DNA of 64,000 nucleotides from Bacillota bacterium (lineage in GTDB: Bacteria; Bacillota; Clostridia; Lachnospirales; Anaerotignaceae), in NCBI GenBank assembly GCA_022791155.1, contig JAAVYN010000013.1, positions 62,001-126,000 of the forward strand, read 5' to 3'. Shown here one piece after another: positions 44,487 to 54,184 of this stretch. A program made the translations under genes and the position numbers. Position 1 is the stretch's first letter. Each line of letters opens with the position of its first letter. The notes under the pieces were generated by a model, which saw nothing but the letters and a program-made list of their open reading frames with translations, searched no databases and was not told where the DNA came from.

Positions 44487-45680
44487 ATGAATATTTTAGT
44501 ATTAAACTGCGGAAGTTCATCGCTGAAATATCAGCTTTTTGACGGTGACACAGAACAAGTTCTTGCAAAAGGGCTTTGTGAGAGAATTGGCATTGACGGA
44601 AGGCTTAAACACGAAGTTCCGGGAAAAGAGAAATATGTGTGCGATGATCCGCTTGCAGATCACACAGTTGCTGTTCAGTCTGTTATAAACGCGCTTCTTG
44701 ATTCAGAGCATGGCGTCATAAAATCTGTTGACGAAATTGGCGCCATTGGACACAGGGTTGTTCATGGAGGGGAATATTTTGCAGGCTCTGTTATAATCAA
44801 TGACGAAGTTAAAAAAGCCCTTGAGGTTTGCTCTGATTTGGCACCGCTTCACAACCCGGCAAACCTTATAGGCATTGCCGCATGTGAAAAGCTTATGCCG
44901 GGCGTTCCTCAAGTTGGTGTTTTTGACACAGCATTCCATCAGACAATGCCTGAAAGAGCATATCTTTATGCCATTCCATACAAATATTATGAAAAATATA
45001 AAATCAGAAAATATGGCTTCCACGGCACAAGCCACAAATATGTTTCACAGGAATGTGCCAAAATGATGAACATTCCAATTGAAGAGCTCAAAATAATCAC
45101 ATGCCACCTTGGAAACGGCGGTTCAATCTGCGCCGTGAGAAATGGCGTTTCAATTGACACTTCCATGGGCTTCACACCTCTTGACGGCATTGCCATGGGA
45201 ACAAGAAGCGGAAGCGTTGACCCAGCGGCAGTTCTCTATCTCATGCAGAAGGAAAACATATCGCCTTCTGAAATGGACAGAATTCTCAACAAAGAAAGCG
45301 GTGTTCTTGGAATTTCAGGCGTGTCAAGCGACTTTAGAGACATTGAGGAAGCCGAAAGCGGCGGAAACGAAAGAGCTTCAACAGCTTTGGACACATTTGC
45401 CTACAGAGTTGCAAAGACAATTGGAGAATATGTGACAGCCATGAAGGGTGTTGACGCAATTGTTTTCACAGCCGGTCTTGGCGAAAACAGCGGCACAACA
45501 CGTCAGGTTATATGCGACTATCTGCGCTATCTTGGAATCACTCTTGACAGCTATAAAAACAGCCTTAGAGGACAAGCAATTGAAATCACAACAAAACAGT
45601 CAAGAGTTCAAGTTTTTGTTATACCAACAAATGAGGAACTTGTCATTGCAAGAGACACAAGAGAATTGGTTGGAAAATAA
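44487..45680 (+). CDS. ackA: acetate kinase
   Basis: A 397-residue ASKHA-fold kinase making ATP and acetate from acetyl phosphate and [16 protein letters not shown] at the start, [21 protein letters not shown] (catalytic Asp), [11 protein letters not shown] and [14 protein letters not shown] are all present. It follows pta by 35 bp with a good AAAAGGAGAG site. Confidence 0.98.
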   Translation: MNILVLNCGSSSLKYQLFDGDTEQVLAKGLCERIGIDGRLKHEVPGKEKYVCDDPLADHTVAVQSVINALLDSEHGVIKSVDEIGAIGHRVVHGGEYFAGSVIINDEVKKALEVCSDLAPLHNPANLIGIAACEKLMPGVPQVGVFDTAFHQTMPERAYLYAIPYKYYEKYKIRKYGFHGTSHKYVSQECAKMMNIPIEELKIITCHLGNGGSICAVRNGVSIDTSMGFTPLDGIAMGTRSGSVDPAAVLYLMQKENISPSEMDRILNKESGVLGISGVSSDFRDIEEAESGGNERASTALDTFAYRVAKTIGEYVTAMKGVDAIVFTAGLGENSGTTRQVICDYLRYLGITLDSYKNSLRGQAIEITTKQSRVQVFVIPTNEELVIARDTRELVGK

Positions 45681-45695
45681 AATTAATTAAGTGGT

Positions 45696-45724
45696 TGACG
45701 AATTTGCCTGATATATGTATAATA
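45696..45724 (+). promoter_or_regulatory. promoter of yceD-rpmF-plsX-acpP-rnc
   Basis: TTGACG (45696-45701), 17-bp spacer, consensus TATAAT (45719-45724), 28 bp before the yceD start. Confidence 0.78.
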
Positions 45725-45752
45725 CTATAGGTATGACTACGGGAGTGATTGT

Positions 45753-46256
45753 ATGGAGATAAACATTTCTCAAATTTTGGGGCAGAGTGGTGAAAGTCTC
45801 GGCTTTGGTTTTGAGGAGGATGTCTCAGAAATTGAGAACTTCCAAAGTTTAATTAAATTTCTGTCTCCTGTTAAAGTTGAGGGAGAGGCTATAAATTTTG
45901 AAGAAAATTTCAAAGTTGAGGCAAAGGGCGCCGTTAAAGTTCAAATGCCATGCGACCGTTGTCTTGAACCTGTCGGCTTTGAGCTTGAATTTGATATTGA
46001 CGAAATTTTTTCAAACACGGAAAATTCCAGTGAGGCAGAAGTTTTTTCGGGCGATGTTATTGATTTGAAAGACGTGGTATGCCGCGGCATATTGTCTGGA
46101 ATTCCCATGAAAATATTATGCCGTGATGACTGCAAGGGTCTTTGTCCAATCTGCGGAAAGAATTTGAACAGCGGCGAATGTGATTGTCGCACAGATTATA
46201 TAGACCCTAGATTCAAAGATTTGCGTTCTCTTTTCAAATTGGACGAGGAGGTGTAG
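45753..46256 (+). CDS. YceD family protein (DUF177)
   Basis: A 167-residue DUF177 protein, the constant partner of rpmF (ylbN in Bacillus) and implicated in 23S rRNA accumulation in plants and bacteria. VQMPCDRCLEPV near residue 67-78 is the conserved CxxC core; a C-terminal zinc-like cluster (LCRDDCKGLCPICGKNLNSG near 127-146) is also present. Stop and the rpmF start are 2 bp apart, so the two are coupled. Confidence 0.92.
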   Translation: MEINISQILGQSGESLGFGFEEDVSEIENFQSLIKFLSPVKVEGEAINFEENFKVEAKGAVKVQMPCDRCLEPVGFELEFDIDEIFSNTENSSEAEVFSGDVIDLKDVVCRGILSGIPMKILCRDDCKGLCPICGKNLNSGECDCRTDYIDPRFKDLRSLFKLDEEV

Positions 46257-46258
46257 AA

Positions 46259-46438
46259 ATGGCTGTACCAAAAGGAAGAGTGTCAAAGTCCAAAAGGGAT
46301 AAAAGAAAAGCTCAGAGCTGGAAAATCGCAACGCCGACATTGGTTGCGTGCAGCAAATGCGGCGAGCTGATGGTGCCTCACAAGGTGTGCAAGGCTTGCG
46401 GTTCCTACAACAAAAAAGTAGTTCTGGACGTTGAATAA
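46259..46438 (+). CDS. rpmF: 50S ribosomal protein L32
   Basis: A 59-residue L32: MAVPKGRVSKSKRDKRKA, then the zinc ribbon with Cys at 31, 34, 44 and 47 (CSKC and CKAC). GGAGGTG precedes ATG 46259. Coupled to yceD. Confidence 0.97.
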   Translation: MAVPKGRVSKSKRDKRKAQSWKIATPTLVACSKCGELMVPHKVCKACGSYNKKVVLDVE

Positions 46439-46445
46439 TTTTATG

Positions 46446-46475
46446 GAAAGACAGCATTAGCTTGCTGTCTTTTCT
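46446..46475 (+). terminator. hairpin between rpmF and plsX, terminator or attenuator
   Basis: AAAGACAGCA (46447-46456) with TGCTGTCTTT (46463-46472), then TTC. It may set the lipid genes below the ribosomal gene in expression. Confidence 0.75.
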
Positions 46476-46505
46476 ATTACAAACAATTTATTCAGGAGGG
46501 GTTTT

Positions 46506-47495
46506 ATGGAAAAGCCGAAAATTGCTGTTGATGCCATGGGCGGCGACAATGCACCTTTTGAAATTGTCAAAGGAGCCATTGAGGCTGTGAACGAGTTTGG
46601 CTCCAGTATTGTTCTTGTTGGAATTGAAAAAACTATAAATGAGGAACTTGACAAATATACGTTTGACAAAAGCAAGGTTGAGATTGTGAATGCCTCAGAG
46701 GTGATTTCGACTGATGAAGTTCCAACAGCGGCCATAAGAAAGAAAAAGGATTCGTCAATGGTTGTGGGGCTTAACCTTGTGAAAAACGGAAAGGCTGACG
46801 CATTTGTTTCAGCCGGGAGCACAGGCGCGCTTTTGACAGGCGCCACAGTCATAATTGGAAGGATAAAAGGAATTGAAAGGCCAGCTCTTGGAACGTGCCT
46901 TCCAACAGTGAACGGCTTCACATTTCTTCTTGACAGCGGCGCCAATGTGGACTGCAAGCCAAACTATATTGTTCAATTTGCAAAAATGGCTTCGGTTTAT
47001 GTTGAAAATGTGATGTGTGTGAAAAACCCAAAAGTGGCCATTGCCAACATAGGCGCTGAAAAAGAAAAGGGAAATGCTCTTGTGAAAGAGGCATATGAAA
47101 TTTTGGAAGAAACAGAAAATATAAACTTTGTTGGAAACATTGAGGCAAGGGACATTCCATTTGGAAGCGCCGACATTGTTGTGTGTGACGGCTTTGTCGG
47201 AAATGTCATTCTCAAACTTTCAGAGGGATTAAGCCTTGCCTTGCTTGGAATAATAAAAGAAGAAATAACAGCTGGTTTATATAAAGTTGCTGCTGCGGCA
47301 CTCATGAAACCGTTCAAAAACATAAAAAAACGTTTTGACTCTGAAGAAGTTGGAGGGGCGCCTTTTTTAGGGCTCAAATCGCTTGTTGTGAAAGCACATG
47401 GAAGCTCAAAGGCAAAAGGAATAAAAAATGCCATAAAACAATGCGAAATTTTTGTTGAAAATGATATTGTATTAAAAATAGAAGAAAAGCTATAA
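46506..47495 (+). CDS. plsX: phosphate acyltransferase PlsX
   Basis: A 329-residue enzyme making acyl-phosphate from acyl-ACP for PlsY in phospholipid synthesis; peripheral membrane. IAVDAMGGDNAP at the start, AFVSAGSTGALLTGA (about 100-114) and CDGFVGNVILKLSEG are diagnostic. The fapR, fabD and fabG genes found around it in Bacillus are absent; only acpP follows. Start ATG 46506 after GGAGGGG. Confidence 0.96.
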   Translation: MEKPKIAVDAMGGDNAPFEIVKGAIEAVNEFGSSIVLVGIEKTINEELDKYTFDKSKVEIVNASEVISTDEVPTAAIRKKKDSSMVVGLNLVKNGKADAFVSAGSTGALLTGATVIIGRIKGIERPALGTCLPTVNGFTFLLDSGANVDCKPNYIVQFAKMASVYVENVMCVKNPKVAIANIGAEKEKGNALVKEAYEILEETENINFVGNIEARDIPFGSADIVVCDGFVGNVILKLSEGLSLALLGIIKEEITAGLYKVAAAALMKPFKNIKKRFDSEEVGGAPFLGLKSLVVKAHGSSKAKGIKNAIKQCEIFVENDIVLKIEEKL

Positions 47496-47542
47496 TGTAA
47501 TGTATAAAAATACTAATTTATTTTTTGGGAGGTAGTTGAAAC

Positions 47543-47770
47543 ATGGATAAGTCACAAATCATTGCTATTATTGCTGAACAGCTTGGAATATCAGAAGCTG
47601 AAATTAATGATGAGACAGAATTCACTGATTTGGGTGCAGATTCATTGGATCTATTCCAAATTATATCGGCATTGGAAGAAGAATTTAACATTGAGTTTGA
47701 CAACGAAGATGTAGAAAAGATCAAAACTGTGGGTGACGCGGTGGAATATGTTAAAAACATTGTGGAATGA
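47543..47770 (+). CDS. acpP: acyl carrier protein
   Basis: A 75-residue ACP. The phosphopantetheine Ser is in GADSLDLFQ (about residue 36), with the four-helix acidic pattern throughout. GGGAGGTAG before ATG 47543. It ends 4 bp before rnc. Confidence 0.97.
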   Translation: MDKSQIIAIIAEQLGISEAEINDETEFTDLGADSLDLFQIISALEEEFNIEFDNEDVEKIKTVGDAVEYVKNIVE

Positions 47771-47774
47771 TTTG

Positions 47775-48482
47775 ATGGATAAACAGGAATTAAAGTGTTT
47801 TCAGAAAAAGATAGACTTCAGTTTTAGAAACGAAAATTTGCTCATGCTTGCTTTCACTCACAGTTCATTTGCCAATGAACACAAGCTGGGGCGCCTTGAA
47901 TATAATGAACGTCTTGAATTTCTTGGAGATGCAGCTTTAGAATTTATAATAAGTGAATATATATATGAAAAATTTCCAGAAATGCCTGAGGGCGAGCTTT
48001 CAAAACTGAGAGCAAGCGTTGTTTGTGAAGGCTCATTGGCAAAAAAAGCAAAGGAGCTTGATTTTGGCAAATATCTCCTTTTGGGCAAGGGCGAAGAACT
48101 TACGGGAGGACGTGAGAGAGTTTCTATACTTGCTGACGCTTTTGAAGCCGTCATTGGCGCAATATGCATGGACAGTGGCATTGACATAGCAAAAAAGTAT
48201 GTCCTTGGAATAATGTCAGACACTGTTGAAGAACTTAAAAGCAGTTTTAGAGACGCCGATTTCAAGACAAAACTTCAGGAAATTATACAAAAAAACAGCA
48301 AAGAACCACTTGTTTATAAAATTGTGGATGAAAATGGCCCTGATCATGGAAAAGAGTTCACCGCTCAGGTTTCTCATGAAGGAAGGGCGATGGGAACAGG
48401 CCGTGGGCGCAGCAAAAAAGAGGCAGAGCAAAGTGCTGCAAAGGCCGCGCTTGATAAAATTGGTATGGGCAAAAGAAGATGA
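47775..48482 (+). CDS. rnc: ribonuclease III
   Basis: A 235-residue dsRNA endonuclease. RNase III signature ERLEFLGDAALEFI (about 43-56), the second acidic pair ADAFEAVIGAI, and a C-terminal dsRNA-binding domain (about 160-230, ending GRGRSKKEAEQSAAKAAL). ATG 47775 has no strong ribosome site and lies 4 bp after the acpP stop, so initiation is probably by coupling. In most Firmicutes rnc is followed by smc and ftsY; here a DapA-like gene follows. Confidence 0.96.
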   Translation: MDKQELKCFQKKIDFSFRNENLLMLAFTHSSFANEHKLGRLEYNERLEFLGDAALEFIISEYIYEKFPEMPEGELSKLRASVVCEGSLAKKAKELDFGKYLLLGKGEELTGGRERVSILADAFEAVIGAICMDSGIDIAKKYVLGIMSDTVEELKSSFRDADFKTKLQEIIQKNSKEPLVYKIVDENGPDHGKEFTAQVSHEGRAMGTGRGRSKKEAEQSAAKAALDKIGMGKRR

Positions 48483-48500
48483 ATTTGTTGGAGGAAGCGT

Positions 48501-49400
48501 ATGAAAGCGAGATATTTGACACCAGCTGTGACTATTTTTGACAACAACGGAAAAATTGATGAGCATGGAAATGTCAGACTTTACGAACATTTGATCAAAG
48601 GCGGCATTGACGGAATTGTGGTTATGGGAAGCACCGGTGAATTCTTCAACATGAAAATTGAGGAGATAAAACGCCTTATAGACATATCTGTTCAGCACTG
48701 CAAGGGCAAAACAAAAATTTACATAGGATGCAGCAGAATGATTGCAGAAGAAACAATTGAGTTGGGAAACTATGCAATCAGTCAGGGTGCAGACGGCGTT
48801 ATGGTTATCTCGCCATATTATTTTAGGCTTACTGACGAAGACATTGAAAGATATTATGACATTGTGGCAAATGGCATAAAAGGAAAAATATATCTTTATA
48901 ACTATCCTGACATCACGGGCCACGATCTTAAGCCGCAAACAATATTAAATCTCATCAAAAAGCATGACAACATTGTTGGCTGCAAAGACACAATCAGCCT
49001 AATATCCCACACAAGAGACATTATGAACATTGTGCTGCCACTATATCCAAATTTTGAGGTTTATAGCGGTTTTGACGAGAACTTTGCCTCTGTTGCACTG
49101 GGAGGCGGCGCGGGAGTTATAGGCGGGCTTTCAAACCTTGTTCCAGAACTGTTTGCCTCATTTGTTAAAGCTGTGGAAGAAAAGAATTTTGATGCAATGG
49201 CCAAATGTCAGAAAAAGGTGAACACAGCAATGAAGATTTATGCCATAGGTTCGCCATATATTCCAGTTATGAAAAGGGCGCTCAATCTCAGAGGGCTAAA
49301 CTTGAATGAATATGTGACACCGCCATTCACGGCTCCAAATGCCAAACAGGAAGAAATGCTCATTGAAGTTATGAAAGAACTTGGAGTGTACGAAAAATAG
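48501..49400 (+). CDS. DapA/N-acetylneuraminate lyase family aldolase
   Basis: A 299-residue class I aldolase of the DHDPS/NAL family, TIM barrel. Substrate-binding GSTGEF near residues 44-49, catalytic Tyr in LYNYPDITG near 135, and Schiff-base Lys in VGCKDTISL near 162 are present. It lacks lysine-pathway neighbours, and LYNYPDITG with KDTISL fits the broader family (keto-sugar or hydroxy-keto acid lyases) as well as dihydrodipicolinate synthase, so the reaction is open. GGAGGA before ATG 48501; it likely shares the rnc transcript and ends at a terminator. Confidence 0.85.
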   Translation: MKARYLTPAVTIFDNNGKIDEHGNVRLYEHLIKGGIDGIVVMGSTGEFFNMKIEEIKRLIDISVQHCKGKTKIYIGCSRMIAEETIELGNYAISQGADGVMVISPYYFRLTDEDIERYYDIVANGIKGKIYLYNYPDITGHDLKPQTILNLIKKHDNIVGCKDTISLISHTRDIMNIVLPLYPNFEVYSGFDENFASVALGGGAGVIGGLSNLVPELFASFVKAVEEKNFDAMAKCQKKVNTAMKIYAIGSPYIPVMKRALNLRGLNLNEYVTPPFTAPNAKQEEMLIEVMKELGVYEK

Positions 49401-49461
49401 AAGAAAGAAGCATTGCATTTTTAATAGAAAGAGCCACAAAAATTGAATTGTTTGTATTTGA

Positions 49462-49512
49462 AAAAGCGTTTTGTATTTATGTTTTAAATCATAATACATA
49501 ACGCTTTTATTA
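49462..49512 (+). terminator. terminator after the DapA-like gene
   Basis: Long stem from 49462-49481 with 49490-49508: AAAAGCGTT base with AACGCTTTT, then TGTATTTATG with CATAATACA (one bulge), followed by ATTATATTTTT. Confidence 0.8.
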
Positions 49513-49617
49513 TATTTTTAATTTTTTGTAAAAAAAGTTATAAAATGCTATTCTTTTTTGAAGAAAACAGTTATAATAAAACATTAGATTATATAATGGA
49601 ATATTGTGAGGAAACAA

Positions 49618-51180
49618 ATGGATAAAGAAGGAAACAACGCCATAAAAGCTGTAAGTTTTATGATGATAATAACGTTGGTTGGAAAAATTTTGGGCTTGGT
49701 TAGAGAACAGTTCCTTGCTGGAAGTTATTCCATAGAAATTGAAGCCAACGCGTTTCTCACTGCAAGCAGAATGCCACGCCTCTTTTTTGACGCAGTTTTT
49801 GCCTCTGCCATTTCCGCCAGTTTCATACCTGTTTTCAACGAATATATGAAAAAATATGGGCGTGACGAGGCATTTAAGCTGTCAAATAACTTTATAACCG
49901 TTGTTGGAATTTTAACCTCAGTTATGACTGCTGTTGGCATCATGTTCGCGCCACAGCTGACCAATCTTCTTGCAGATGGCTTTGATGAGCCAACTGCACA
50001 GCTTTGCACACAGCTTGTGAGAATATTGTTTCCAACAACAATTTTCACGGGGATTGCATTCTCTTTTGTGGGCATACTGCAAAGCATGGATGAGTTTAAT
50101 ATTCCGGCGGCCATAAGCATTGCTTCAAACATGGTTATAATACTTTACTATATTTTCTTCAACAACAGGTTTGGAATATATGGTTTGACAATGGCCTTTC
50201 TTGTTGGATGGGCAATGCAGGCTGTTGTTCAGATACCCTCACTTCTAAAAAAGGGATATAGATATAGACCATATGTCAATTTGAAAGATGACGGATTGAG
50301 AAAGATAGCAGCGCTTATGCTCCCTGTTATGGTCAGCACATGGATACAGCCGATAAACACTGCCATAAACACAAAGTTTGCATCAAGGCTTCTTTCGGGC
50401 TCTGGAGTTTCAACAATTGAATATGCCAACACGGTCTACTCAATTATTGTTGGAGTTTTTGTTCTGTCTGTGGCAAATGTCATTTTTCCCAAATTGTCAA
50501 GAATGAGCATTGATGGCGGAAACATTTCCTCCACAGTTGCGTCAACGCTTGAAGCCATGTCATTTTTGCTCATACCAATGACGGCCGGGCTTATGGCGCT
50601 GAGCCAGCCGATAATAAGTCTCATATATGAAAGATATAAGTTCGATTCATATGCCGCCGGGCTGACAGCCAATGCACTTTTCTATTTTTCAGTTGGAATG
50701 GTTGGGTTTGGATTTCAAACGATATTGAGCAGAGTTTTTTATGCACAGCAAAATGGCAAAATTCCGCTTATAAGCGGCATCATATCAATTTTGATAAACA
50801 TATTGCTGTGTTCAGTGCTTTCTGAACATATGGGAATTGGCGGTTTGGCATTGGCGTCAGCTGCATCCTCAACAGCAGCAGGAATTGTTTTGTTTTTTGT
50901 TGTTCAAAAAAGAGAGAAAATTATAAACAGGAAAATGGTTTTGGAGTTTTTGAAAATGGTGTTTTCGGCTGCTGTTATGGCATTAGTTGTGGTCTATATA
51001 AAAAATATTTTGCAAACAATAGAAACAGGACTGGCCTCAAAGATTATTGCTGTTGGTGTTCCGGCTTTGGCAGGAGTTGTTGTGTATATGGTTTCTGCTT
51101 ATATTCTTAATGTTTCCATGGCAAAAACGTTCTTTGGTTTTGGCATGAACATGTTGAAAGGAAAGAGAAAAAATGATTGA
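49618..51180 (+). CDS. murJ: lipid II flippase MurJ
   Basis: A 520-residue MOP-superfamily flippase with about 14 membrane segments. N-terminal AVSFMMIITLVGKILGLVRE, FFDAVFASAISASFIPVFNE and the internal PVMVSTWIQPINTAINTKFA are MurJ landmarks. It begins an operon of polysaccharide genes and overlaps the next by 8 bp, so it might flip the secondary polymer instead of, or besides, lipid II. ATG 49618 is preferred over GTG 49606; GAGG lies about five bases upstream. Confidence 0.92.
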   Translation: MDKEGNNAIKAVSFMMIITLVGKILGLVREQFLAGSYSIEIEANAFLTASRMPRLFFDAVFASAISASFIPVFNEYMKKYGRDEAFKLSNNFITVVGILTSVMTAVGIMFAPQLTNLLADGFDEPTAQLCTQLVRILFPTTIFTGIAFSFVGILQSMDEFNIPAAISIASNMVIILYYIFFNNRFGIYGLTMAFLVGWAMQAVVQIPSLLKKGYRYRPYVNLKDDGLRKIAALMLPVMVSTWIQPINTAINTKFASRLLSGSGVSTIEYANTVYSIIVGVFVLSVANVIFPKLSRMSIDGGNISSTVASTLEAMSFLLIPMTAGLMALSQPIISLIYERYKFDSYAAGLTANALFYFSVGMVGFGFQTILSRVFYAQQNGKIPLISGIISILINILLCSVLSEHMGIGGLALASAASSTAAGIVLFFVVQKREKIINRKMVLEFLKMVFSAAVMALVVVYIKNILQTIETGLASKIIAVGVPALAGVVVYMVSAYILNVSMAKTFFGFGMNMLKGKRKND

Positions 51181-52591
51181 AAACAGCTTTTTTTACTCAT
51201 TTGTTTCACGTTTGGGAAATATGTTTATGAAATGTATTAACGAAAGCGCCTTTGTCACTGCGTTTTTGAACAAAAGTGACAATGAGATGACTGTTAAAGG
51301 AAGTCTTTTTTATAAAATATATCATTTTGTGAAAGATTTGCTTGCCAGATTTTTTCAATTGATTCATTTGGACAGGCTTTTGTCGGGAAGCGTGCTGAAA
51401 GTGACAGCGCTTTGGGCTGGACTCACTGTGGCCGCTGCGCCGTTTGCTCCAACAATGCTTGTGCTTCTTATGGCCATTGCCGGGTTTGGCTCAATGGTTT
51501 TGAGGCTTCTGTGCGAGAAAGACAGAGAGCTTGCATATTCACCTGTAAATAAATTTATATATGCATATGCGGCGGTTTATCTTTTTTCGACATTTGTTTC
51601 TGTAAATTTCAGGGGAAGCCTTTTTGGCGGGCTTCTCACAGTGTGCTTTATACTTTTTTCAATTGTTGTGATAAATGCATTTGAAAGCAAAATTCAAGTG
51701 AAAACACTGCTTTTTGTGATGACATGCGGTGGCCTGCTTGTTTCGTTTTATGGTTTTTATCAGTATATATTTCAGGACAAATTTGGCGGTGTTTGGGTTG
51801 ACACAGATATGTTTGAAGGCATGTTCAGGGTCTATTCAACATTTGCAAACCCAAATGTTTTGGGCGAATATTTTTTGATTGTGATGCCTTTGTCTGTGGC
51901 TTGCTTCTTCATGGCCAAACGTTTTATATCCAAAGTTTTCTATTTTGGAGCAACAGGAGCTATGCTCATTTGTCTTGTGCTGACATATTCGCGCGGGTGT
52001 TATATTGGGATTGCTGTGGCGGCTGCCGTTTTTCTTGTGATGTATGACAAAAGATTTATTTTTCTTGGTTTCGCCGCTTTGCTGGTCATGCCGTTTATAT
52101 TGCCTGAAACAATGCTCAACAGAATATTGAGCATTGGAAACATGAACGACACTTCAACATCATACAGGGTTTATATATGGTTTGGAACAATTGATATGTT
52201 GAAGGACTATTGGTTCACGGGGGTTGGCCCTGGAGAAAGTGCATATAACATGGTATATCCTGTATATGCATACAACGGAATAAGCGCACCGCATTCGCAT
52301 AACACATTTCTTCAGGTTATATGTGACAGCGGTGTTATAGGGCTCACAGCATTTGTAATATTTATTTATCAATATTATAAAGCTATGTTTGTGGCATTTG
52401 TGAACGAAAAAGACGATGATGCAAAGTTTTTGGTTCTGGCTGGAATATCTTCGGCAAGTGGCTTTTTTGTTCAAAGTCTTTTTGATTACACATTCTATAA
52501 CTACAGAGTTATGCTGCTTTTTTGGACATTGATTGGACTTGGAATTGTTTTCACAAAATATTCATCACTGCCGGAGGTGAACTATGATTAA
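51173..52591 (+). CDS. O-antigen ligase / polymerase family membrane protein
   Basis: A 472-residue polytopic protein with a Wzy_C (O-antigen ligase) domain. About 12 membrane segments; the family loop with conserved Arg/His lies near residues 325-395 (TSTSYRVYIWFGTIDML, GVGPGESAYN, SAPHSHNTFLQVICDSGVIG). Such proteins polymerise or transfer lipid-linked glycans outside the membrane. It overlaps murJ and the next glycosyltransferase gene by 8 bp each. It probably polymerises or ligates the secondary cell-wall polymer. Confidence 0.88.
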   Translation: MIENSFFYSFVSRLGNMFMKCINESAFVTAFLNKSDNEMTVKGSLFYKIYHFVKDLLARFFQLIHLDRLLSGSVLKVTALWAGLTVAAAPFAPTMLVLLMAIAGFGSMVLRLLCEKDRELAYSPVNKFIYAYAAVYLFSTFVSVNFRGSLFGGLLTVCFILFSIVVINAFESKIQVKTLLFVMTCGGLLVSFYGFYQYIFQDKFGGVWVDTDMFEGMFRVYSTFANPNVLGEYFLIVMPLSVACFFMAKRFISKVFYFGATGAMLICLVLTYSRGCYIGIAVAAAVFLVMYDKRFIFLGFAALLVMPFILPETMLNRILSIGNMNDTSTSYRVYIWFGTIDMLKDYWFTGVGPGESAYNMVYPVYAYNGISAPHSHNTFLQVICDSGVIGLTAFVIFIYQYYKAMFVAFVNEKDDDAKFLVLAGISSASGFFVQSLFDYTFYNYRVMLLFWTLIGLGIVFTKYSSLPEVNYD

Positions 52592-53702
52592 AGTTCTTAA
52601 CATAATTAGTGACAGCAACATCGGTGGTGCGGGAAAATGTTTGTTGAACTTTGCAAAATATTGCAACAGAAAGGAATTTGATGTCAAAGTTGTTGTTCCA
52701 AAAGGGAGTCTGCTCACACCAGAGCTGAAAAAGCTTGAATGTCCTGTGATTGAGGCCGAAAACATAGCTGACAAATCATTTGACAAAAAAGCTGTGAAAA
52801 CTTTGATGGCTGTAATAAAAAAAGAAAATCCGCTCATTGTTCACACTCATGGAAATTTGAGCGGCCGTGTTGCAGCAAAACTTTGTGGCAAAAAAATTGT
52901 ATACACAAGACATTCTGTTTTTCCGGTGAGCTCAAGAATAAGCCATGGATTGGGGAAGTTTGTGAACAAAACAATGAACGAATTTTTGGCTGATGGCATA
53001 ATTGCTGTGGCTGAGGCGGCAAAAGACAATTTGACAGAAGGTGGAATTGACGGGCGAAAGATACGTGTTATACTCAACGGCGTTGAGGCTGTGGAAGAAT
53101 GTTCTGAAAAAGAAAAGAACGAAACAAAACTCAAATATGGAATTGGCAGTGAAGACTTTGTTATAGGAATTTTGGCGCGCATGGAGCCGTATAAAGGACA
53201 TATATATTTGGTTGAGGCTGCTGAAGTTTTGAGAAACAAAGGATATAATATAAAAGTTATAATGGCAGGGACAGGAAGCTGTGAAGATGAGCTCAAAAAA
53301 GCTGTGCGCGAAAAAAAGCTTGAAGATGTGATTATCTTCCCCGGATTTGTGAATGAGATAAAAGGAATTTTGTCTGTTATGGATTTGCAGGCCAACGCTT
53401 CATATGGAACAGAAGCAACAAGCCTTGCGTTGCTTGAGGGAATGAGCCTTGGCATACCAGCCGTTGTGAGCGACTATGGCGGCAACCCGGGAGTCATCTC
53501 CAATGGTGAAAATGGATTTATATTCAAGCAAAAATGCAGTGGAGAAATGGCAAAATGCATTGAGCTTCTTATAAGTGACAGACAAAAGTATGAATATGTT
53601 TCGGAAAAGGCAAAAAAAATTTTTGCTGAAAAGTTCACAGCGAAAATATATGCTGAAAACATAGAAAATGTATACAAAGATATTGCTGAAGGGAGAGCAT
53701 AA
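52584..53702 (+). CDS. glycosyltransferase family 4 protein
   Basis: A 372-residue GT-B glycosyltransferase. N-terminal acceptor domain with SDSNIGGAGKCLLNFAKY (about 9-26), C-terminal GT1 domain with ARMEPYKGH and the EX7E type donor site in TEATSLALLEGMSLGIPAVV (about 271-290). Cytoplasmic face of the membrane. Part of the murJ-tagA operon, coupled to the upstream gene. GGAGGTG precedes ATG. Sugar and acceptor unknown. Confidence 0.92.
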   Translation: MIKVLNIISDSNIGGAGKCLLNFAKYCNRKEFDVKVVVPKGSLLTPELKKLECPVIEAENIADKSFDKKAVKTLMAVIKKENPLIVHTHGNLSGRVAAKLCGKKIVYTRHSVFPVSSRISHGLGKFVNKTMNEFLADGIIAVAEAAKDNLTEGGIDGRKIRVILNGVEAVEECSEKEKNETKLKYGIGSEDFVIGILARMEPYKGHIYLVEAAEVLRNKGYNIKVIMAGTGSCEDELKKAVREKKLEDVIIFPGFVNEIKGILSVMDLQANASYGTEATSLALLEGMSLGIPAVVSDYGGNPGVISNGENGFIFKQKCSGEMAKCIELLISDRQKYEYVSEKAKKIFAEKFTAKIYAENIENVYKDIAEGRA

Positions 53703-53703
53703 A

Positions 53704-54177
53704 GTGGGAAGAAAAAAACTCAAGATAAATTTGTTTGACATAGCGCTGATGGTTGTTGTGCTTGCCGCAGTGTTTGTGGGTTATAAATTTACACACAGAG
53801 AAGTTGCTGTTGAAACAAAAACAATTAGGTATACGTTTGAGTTTATAGACAATCCAGAGGGCTTCACAGAGCTGATTTCTGTTGGCGACAGCATAACAGA
53901 CAACATAAAAAATTATTATATGGGAAAAGTTGTTGAGGTTGAAAAAGTCCCTTGCACAGAGGTTGTTGAAAGCACAGAAGAAAAAAGATATGTTGAAACA
54001 GAGGTTGAAGGGCGTGAAACAGCAATTGTGACAGTTGAGGCCGAAGTCACAGACAATGGCCAGGATTTCAGGGTGAATGGATATTATACAGTTAAATGCG
54101 GCCTTGAAGTTGCGGCAAAGGGGCCGGGTTATGCCGGAAGGGGATATATACTCGCGGTGGAAAGACTGGAGGACTGA
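53704..54177 (+). CDS. DUF4330 protein, first of a tandem pair
   Basis: A 157-residue membrane-anchored protein: basic N-terminus RKKLKINLFDIALMVVVLAA with one transmembrane helix (about 11-27), then an extracytoplasmic beta-rich domain (FEFIDNPEGFTELISVGDSI and so on). DUF4330 has no known function and is typical of cell-wall polysaccharide loci in Firmicutes. GTG 53704 has GGGAG eight bases upstream. It precedes a paralogue directly. Confidence 0.82.
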   Translation: MGRKKLKINLFDIALMVVVLAAVFVGYKFTHREVAVETKTIRYTFEFIDNPEGFTELISVGDSITDNIKNYYMGKVVEVEKVPCTEVVESTEEKRYVETEVEGRETAIVTVEAEVTDNGQDFRVNGYYTVKCGLEVAAKGPGYAGRGYILAVERLED

Positions 54178-54184
54178 AACTGAT

